Shown piece after piece: positions 61,400 to 64,000 of a stretch of 64,000 bases of DNA. Each line of letters begins with the position of its first letter. Within the stretch, counting starts at the first letter, position 1. The translations under genes were made by a program, and so were the position numbers. Below the pieces are notes generated by a model, which did no database searches, was not told the DNA's origin, and saw nothing but the letters and a program-made list of their open reading frames with translations. This stretch comes from DASUPK01 sp963800285 (GTDB lineage Bacteria; Actinomycetota; Thermoleophilia; Solirubrobacterales; 70-9), in contig CAWDAL010000010.1 in NCBI GenBank assembly GCA_963800285.1, positions 248,001 to 312,000 on the forward strand, read 5' to 3'.

Positions 61400-61872
61400 T
61401 GTCACCGGGGATTCCGAGAGCCGCAGGGCTGGCGATTTCGCTCGCCTCGGCGGCGCTTGCGCTGACGGCGTGTGGCTCCGGCGGCGGGGACACGACCGCC
61501 ACGCAGCCTCCGCCGATCTCTGCCGCGACCGCCGGCCAGCTGGCGAAACTCAGCGACCGGGTGGCATCCGATCTCGACGCCGGCGACACCTGCCACGCCG
61601 CGCACGCGGCGGACGAACTGCGGGCAGCGGTCGAGGGCGCGCACATGCCGGCTTCGATGCGCCCGGCGGTGGACGCCGTGGCCGGCCGGCTCGTCGACGA
61701 GGTCAACTGCCCGCCGCCTCCGCCGCCGCCGGAGCCCAAGGAGAAGAAGCCCAAGAAGGACGAGCACGGTGGCGATCACCACGGCGACGAGCACCCGATC
61801 CCGCCCGGTCATGCGAAGCACGGCGCACTGGTGCCCCCGGGTCACGCGAAGCTGAAGGGGGAGGCCGGATGA
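61396..61872 (+). CDS. Lipoprotein with His/Lys/Pro-rich tail
   Basis: 158 residues. Signal peptide and lipobox ALTACGSGG, an alpha-helical domain with a probable Cys pair (GDTCHAAHAADELRAAVEG to VDEVNCPPP), a run of prolines and a charged His/Lys/Asp-rich tail (KKDEHGGDHHGDEHP) that could bind metal. It overlaps the kinase gene by 4 nt (ATGA). The pairing of a lipoprotein with a membrane kinase suggests a sensor-effector pair (inference). Confidence 0.75.
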   Translation: MMSPGIPRAAGLAISLASAALALTACGSGGGDTTATQPPPISAATAGQLAKLSDRVASDLDAGDTCHAAHAADELRAAVEGAHMPASMRPAVDAVAGRLVDEVNCPPPPPPPEPKEKKPKKDEHGGDHHGDEHPIPPGHAKHGALVPPGHAKLKGEAG

Positions 61873-62939
61873 ACCGCTACCTGGCCGGCCAGCGCTACGA
61901 GCTCGCGGATCGTCTCGGCCACGGTGGCATGGCGACCGTGTACAGCGCGCGCGACCTGAAGCTCGACCGCGACGTCGCGATCAAGCTGCTCGCGGACAAC
62001 CTCGCCGGCGACGACGAGGTGCGCCGGCGCTTCTCGCGCGAGGCCCGCCTCGCAGCCAAGCTCGATCACCCCAACATCGTCCACGTCTTCGACGTCGGTG
62101 AGGACGACGGCCGCCCCTACATCGTCATGGAGCGGGTCGATGGCGGCACCCTCGGCGACCGCCTCAACGGCCGCCGCCGCTCGATTCCCCGCAGCGAGGC
62201 GCTCCACCTGCTCTGCCAGCTCTGCGAAGGGCTCGGCCACGCGCACGCGAAGAAGCTCGTGCACCGCGACATCAAGCCCCAGAACCTGCTGCTGCGCACC
62301 TCCGACGGATGCCTCAAGATCACCGACTTCGGCATCGCCCGGGCCGCGGAGGAGACGACCCGTCTGACCCAGGCGGGCAAGGTGATCGGGACCGAGCGCT
62401 ACATGGCGCCCGAGCAGCTCGCCGACGGGAAGATCACCCCGGCCGTGGACGTGTACGCGTGCGGCGTGGTCGCGAACGAGCTCCTTCCGCAGTCCAGGCC
62501 GCCTGAGCTGCGCGAGATCGTGGAGCGCTGCCTGCGCGAGGACGCGGCCGACCGCTTCACCGACGCGCGCACCCTCGGCGAGGCGCTGGCCACGGTCGAC
62601 GGGGACGGCGATGCGGGGGTGGTCCGCCGGATCCGCTCGCAGGCTCGGCCGACGCGCCGCCTGCCCGCAACCGGCACGGCCACGAGCAGCTGGCCCGCTC
62701 CGGCCGAGATCGCCGGGCGGCACCGTTCCGTGGCCGCGCGGATCGCGGCGATCGCGGCGGTGCTCGCGATCATCGCCGCCGGCATCCTGATCGCGAACGG
62801 TTCCGGCGGGTCGGGAACGCCGACCAGGGCCGATGGCTCCAAGCAGCGTGCGGCTCGTGCCGCGTCGGTTCCCACCTCGAGCGATCCCGCGCAGCAGGCA
62901 CGGGAGCTAGCCGACTTCTTCCGCTCCCAGTCGCACTGA
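61869..62939 (+). CDS. Membrane Ser/Thr protein kinase with shortened C-lobe
   Basis: 356 residues from ATG 61869. PknB-type kinase: glycine loop GHGGMATVY (17-25), VAIK (K39), HRDIKPQN (132-139), DFGIA (153-157) and APEQL (180-184). DVYACGVVANELL (194-206) is followed directly by PPELREIVERCLRED, so about 30 residues of the usual C-lobe (subdomain X, the ..RPF..) are missing. One TM segment (about 289-310) and a short extracellular tail follow. No PASTA repeats. Overlaps the lipoprotein gene. Confidence 0.88.
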   Translation: MNRYLAGQRYELADRLGHGGMATVYSARDLKLDRDVAIKLLADNLAGDDEVRRRFSREARLAAKLDHPNIVHVFDVGEDDGRPYIVMERVDGGTLGDRLNGRRRSIPRSEALHLLCQLCEGLGHAHAKKLVHRDIKPQNLLLRTSDGCLKITDFGIARAAEETTRLTQAGKVIGTERYMAPEQLADGKITPAVDVYACGVVANELLPQSRPPELREIVERCLREDAADRFTDARTLGEALATVDGDGDAGVVRRIRSQARPTRRLPATGTATSSWPAPAEIAGRHRSVAARIAAIAAVLAIIAAGILIANGSGGSGTPTRADGSKQRAARAASVPTSSDPAQQARELADFFRSQSH

Positions 62940-63170
62940 CTAGGGCGTCGTCTTCGGGACCGGAGCCGTCGGGGTCGGCGGCTTGGCCGTCGTCGTAGCG
63001 GGCGGCGTCGTCGTGGCCGGCGGGGTGGTCGTGGTGGCCGCGGTGGTCGGCGGATGAACGGCCGGCTCCGACTTCTCGCCGCAGCCGGCCACGGCGACGG
63101 CGCCGAACGCCCCCGCCACCAGCGCCAGCGGCAGAAGCCGCCGCCTTCTCGCCTGGAGCTCCGGGATCAC
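62940..63170 (-). CDS. Small Thr/Pro-rich lipoprotein
   Basis: 76 residues. Basic N-terminus, hydrophobic stretch and lipobox VAVAGCGEK; the mature part is almost entirely Thr-Pro repeats (TTTTPPATTTPPATTT). It is probably a lipid-anchored surface linker or a decayed lipoprotein. It directly abuts the kinase gene stop (convergent). Confidence 0.6.
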   Translation of the reverse strand: MIPELQARRRRLLPLALVAGAFGAVAVAGCGEKSEPAVHPPTTAATTTTPPATTTPPATTTAKPPTPTAPVPKTTP

Positions 63171-63226
63171 CGCGGGGACGGTAACGAAGGCGTTTTCGCG
63201 CTGCCTGGCGGGGTAGTCGCGATCAC

Positions 63227-63406
63227 ATGGACGAAGAGCTCAAGCTCGGCTTTCACCGGCTCGGCCGAGCGCTCGAGGACCCGGTGAACATGGGCCTCGC
63301 CCTGGCGATCGCGCTGCGCCGGCCGATCGAGCTTGCCGCTCGGCGCTGGCACGACGGTCGCATCGCGCTCGAGGAGAGCCATCCGCGCTTCACCAGCCAC
63401 GCCTGA
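63227..63406 (+). CDS. Small basic/acidic protein (59 residues)
   Basis: ATG 63227 to TGA 63404-63406 reads MDEELKLGFHRLGRALEDPV, then LALAIALRRPIELAARRWHD and SHPRFTSHA. Codon use and amphipathic helices look coding. No family recognised. It lies between two convergent/co-directional genes. Confidence 0.45.
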   Translation: MDEELKLGFHRLGRALEDPVNMGLALAIALRRPIELAARRWHDGRIALEESHPRFTSHA

Positions 63407-63515
63407 GCGCGGCTGCGGAAAACTCTGCGCCCGGGCGGGTGCCAAATACTGATGACAAGTTGCGGCCGTGGGTCGACGATGTGAATAGGTAGGAGCAACC
63501 GGGGGGGACCCACAC

Positions 63516-64000
63516 ATGAAGCCGCTTCTCAAGGCGCGAGCAGATTCGAGCAAGAGGGCGATGGCCTACAGCGCCGCCGCGATGTACGGCGCCGCCGCCT
63601 TCGTCGGCGCCGTCGAGGGCCTGCTTCCCGGGGGCGAGCGGTTCTCGCCCTTGCCCGGCGTGATCGCGTTCCTCGTCGTCACGGCCCTCGTGCTCTGGGG
63701 GCGCCGCCTGCCGATGGCGGTGCTCGCGGCACTTGGTCCGATCGGGGCCGTCCTGATCGGGGTCGCGATCGCCACGACCAACGGGCACGGGACGCCGCGG
63801 CGCTCTACGCCTGGCCGGTCCTCTGGGAGGCGTACTTCTTCGGCCGCCGCGGCACGGTCATGATCGTCGCCTGCGTCGGCATCGTCCATGCCCTCACCCT
63901 GCTCTCATTGCCGCCCGGGGTGGGCTACGTGGACCGGTGGCTCGACGTGATGGTCTCCATGACCGTCGTCGGGGGTGTCATCGAGACGCTCTCCGGCCGC
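63516..64000 (+). CDS. N-terminal membrane sensor of a probable GGDEF-type signalling protein (3' end outside window; one frameshift)
   Basis: Hydrophobic helices start at ATG 63516 (YSAAAMYGAAAFVGAVEGLL, GVIAFLVVTALVLWG, MAVLAALGPIGAVLIGVAIA). After about 63790 the coding continues in another frame (DAAALYAWPVLWEAYFFGRR, IVACVGIVHALTLLSLPPG and DVMVSMTVVGGVIE). One missing G in the GGGCACGGGACG stretch explains this. The L-Y-A-W...W-E-A-Y-F-F helix pattern is typical of actinobacterial diguanylate cyclase sensors, but the GGDEF domain would lie beyond the window, so this is inference. The 109 nt before it (63407-63515) hold no recognised riboswitch. Confidence 0.6.

Noticed and set aside
63407..63515. 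Cyclic-di-GMP or other riboswitch before the sensor gene
   Set aside because: No conserved riboswitch core could be aligned by eye; only a short stem is visible.

Overview
The window is a visibly GC-rich bacterial chromosome segment, densely packed with genes on both strands and with many 4-nt stop/start overlaps and GTG/TTG starts. The order polA - rpsA - coaE - uvrB - uvrA, together with H+-pyrophosphatase, Rex and a ceoB/ceoC-like TrkA pair, is the conserved actinobacterial arrangement. Families such as the AbiEi-type DUF559 protein and secreted NHL and copper-oxidase-like proteins make a deep-branching actinomycete (Thermoleophilia/Solirubrobacterales-like) my best guess. The lineage is inference. 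No phage, IS element, CRISPR array or rRNA was seen.

Layout. 0-8.7 kb: epimerase (cut by the edge), acetyltransferase, malic enzyme, an AbiEi/DUF559 protein, DNA polymerase I, small membrane proteins and a flavin reductase. 8.8-12.4 kb: ribosomal protein S1, coaE, a lytic transglycosylase and a secreted trypsin-like protease. 12.4-17.2 kb: a secretome island holding an NHL propeller, a YHYH-protein remnant, a copper monooxygenase-like/cupredoxin fusion and a divergent TetR regulator with twin operators. 17.2-31.4 kb: PhoD-like phosphatase, uvrB, methyltransferase, K+ channel, MFS pumps, an LPG-synthase-like membrane protein and uvrA. 31.4-36.2 kb: membrane proteins, ROK kinase, acyltransferase, DUF389 and YjbQ.

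36.2-40.9 kb holds a badly frameshifted membrane-protein gene and the pantothenate operon DUF2520-panC-panD-panB, also frameshifted. 41.1-49.7 kb is one long co-directional run: FmdB-like, uracil-DNA glycosylase, tsaE, tsaB, rimI, tsaD (t6A tRNA modification), glutaredoxin-like, rex, ybdK-like, DUF1844-like and hppA. 49.7-55.2 kb: an APC/USP transporter, an EAL phosphodiesterase, two TrkA-type RCK proteins and a flavin reductase. 55.3-56.3 kb: tRNA-Gln(CTG) followed by an HNH endonuclease built from duplicated HTH units. 57.0-60.7 kb: a heterodimeric ABC exporter. 60.8-62.9 kb: a tightly overlapping four-gene operon ending in a Ser/Thr kinase with a shortened C-lobe. The window ends in a sensor protein fragment, probably GGDEF-type.

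Two window-wide signals stand out. First, about fifteen genes have a TANNNT-like -10 hexamer only 6-9 nt before the start codon, which implies widespread leaderless transcription. Second, at least twelve frameshifts cluster between 34.6 and 40.1 kb. All shift in the same direction (one extra base), and nearly all are repaired by shortening a short homopolymer by one base. A local sequence-quality problem is more likely than biology, but it decides how those genes should be read.
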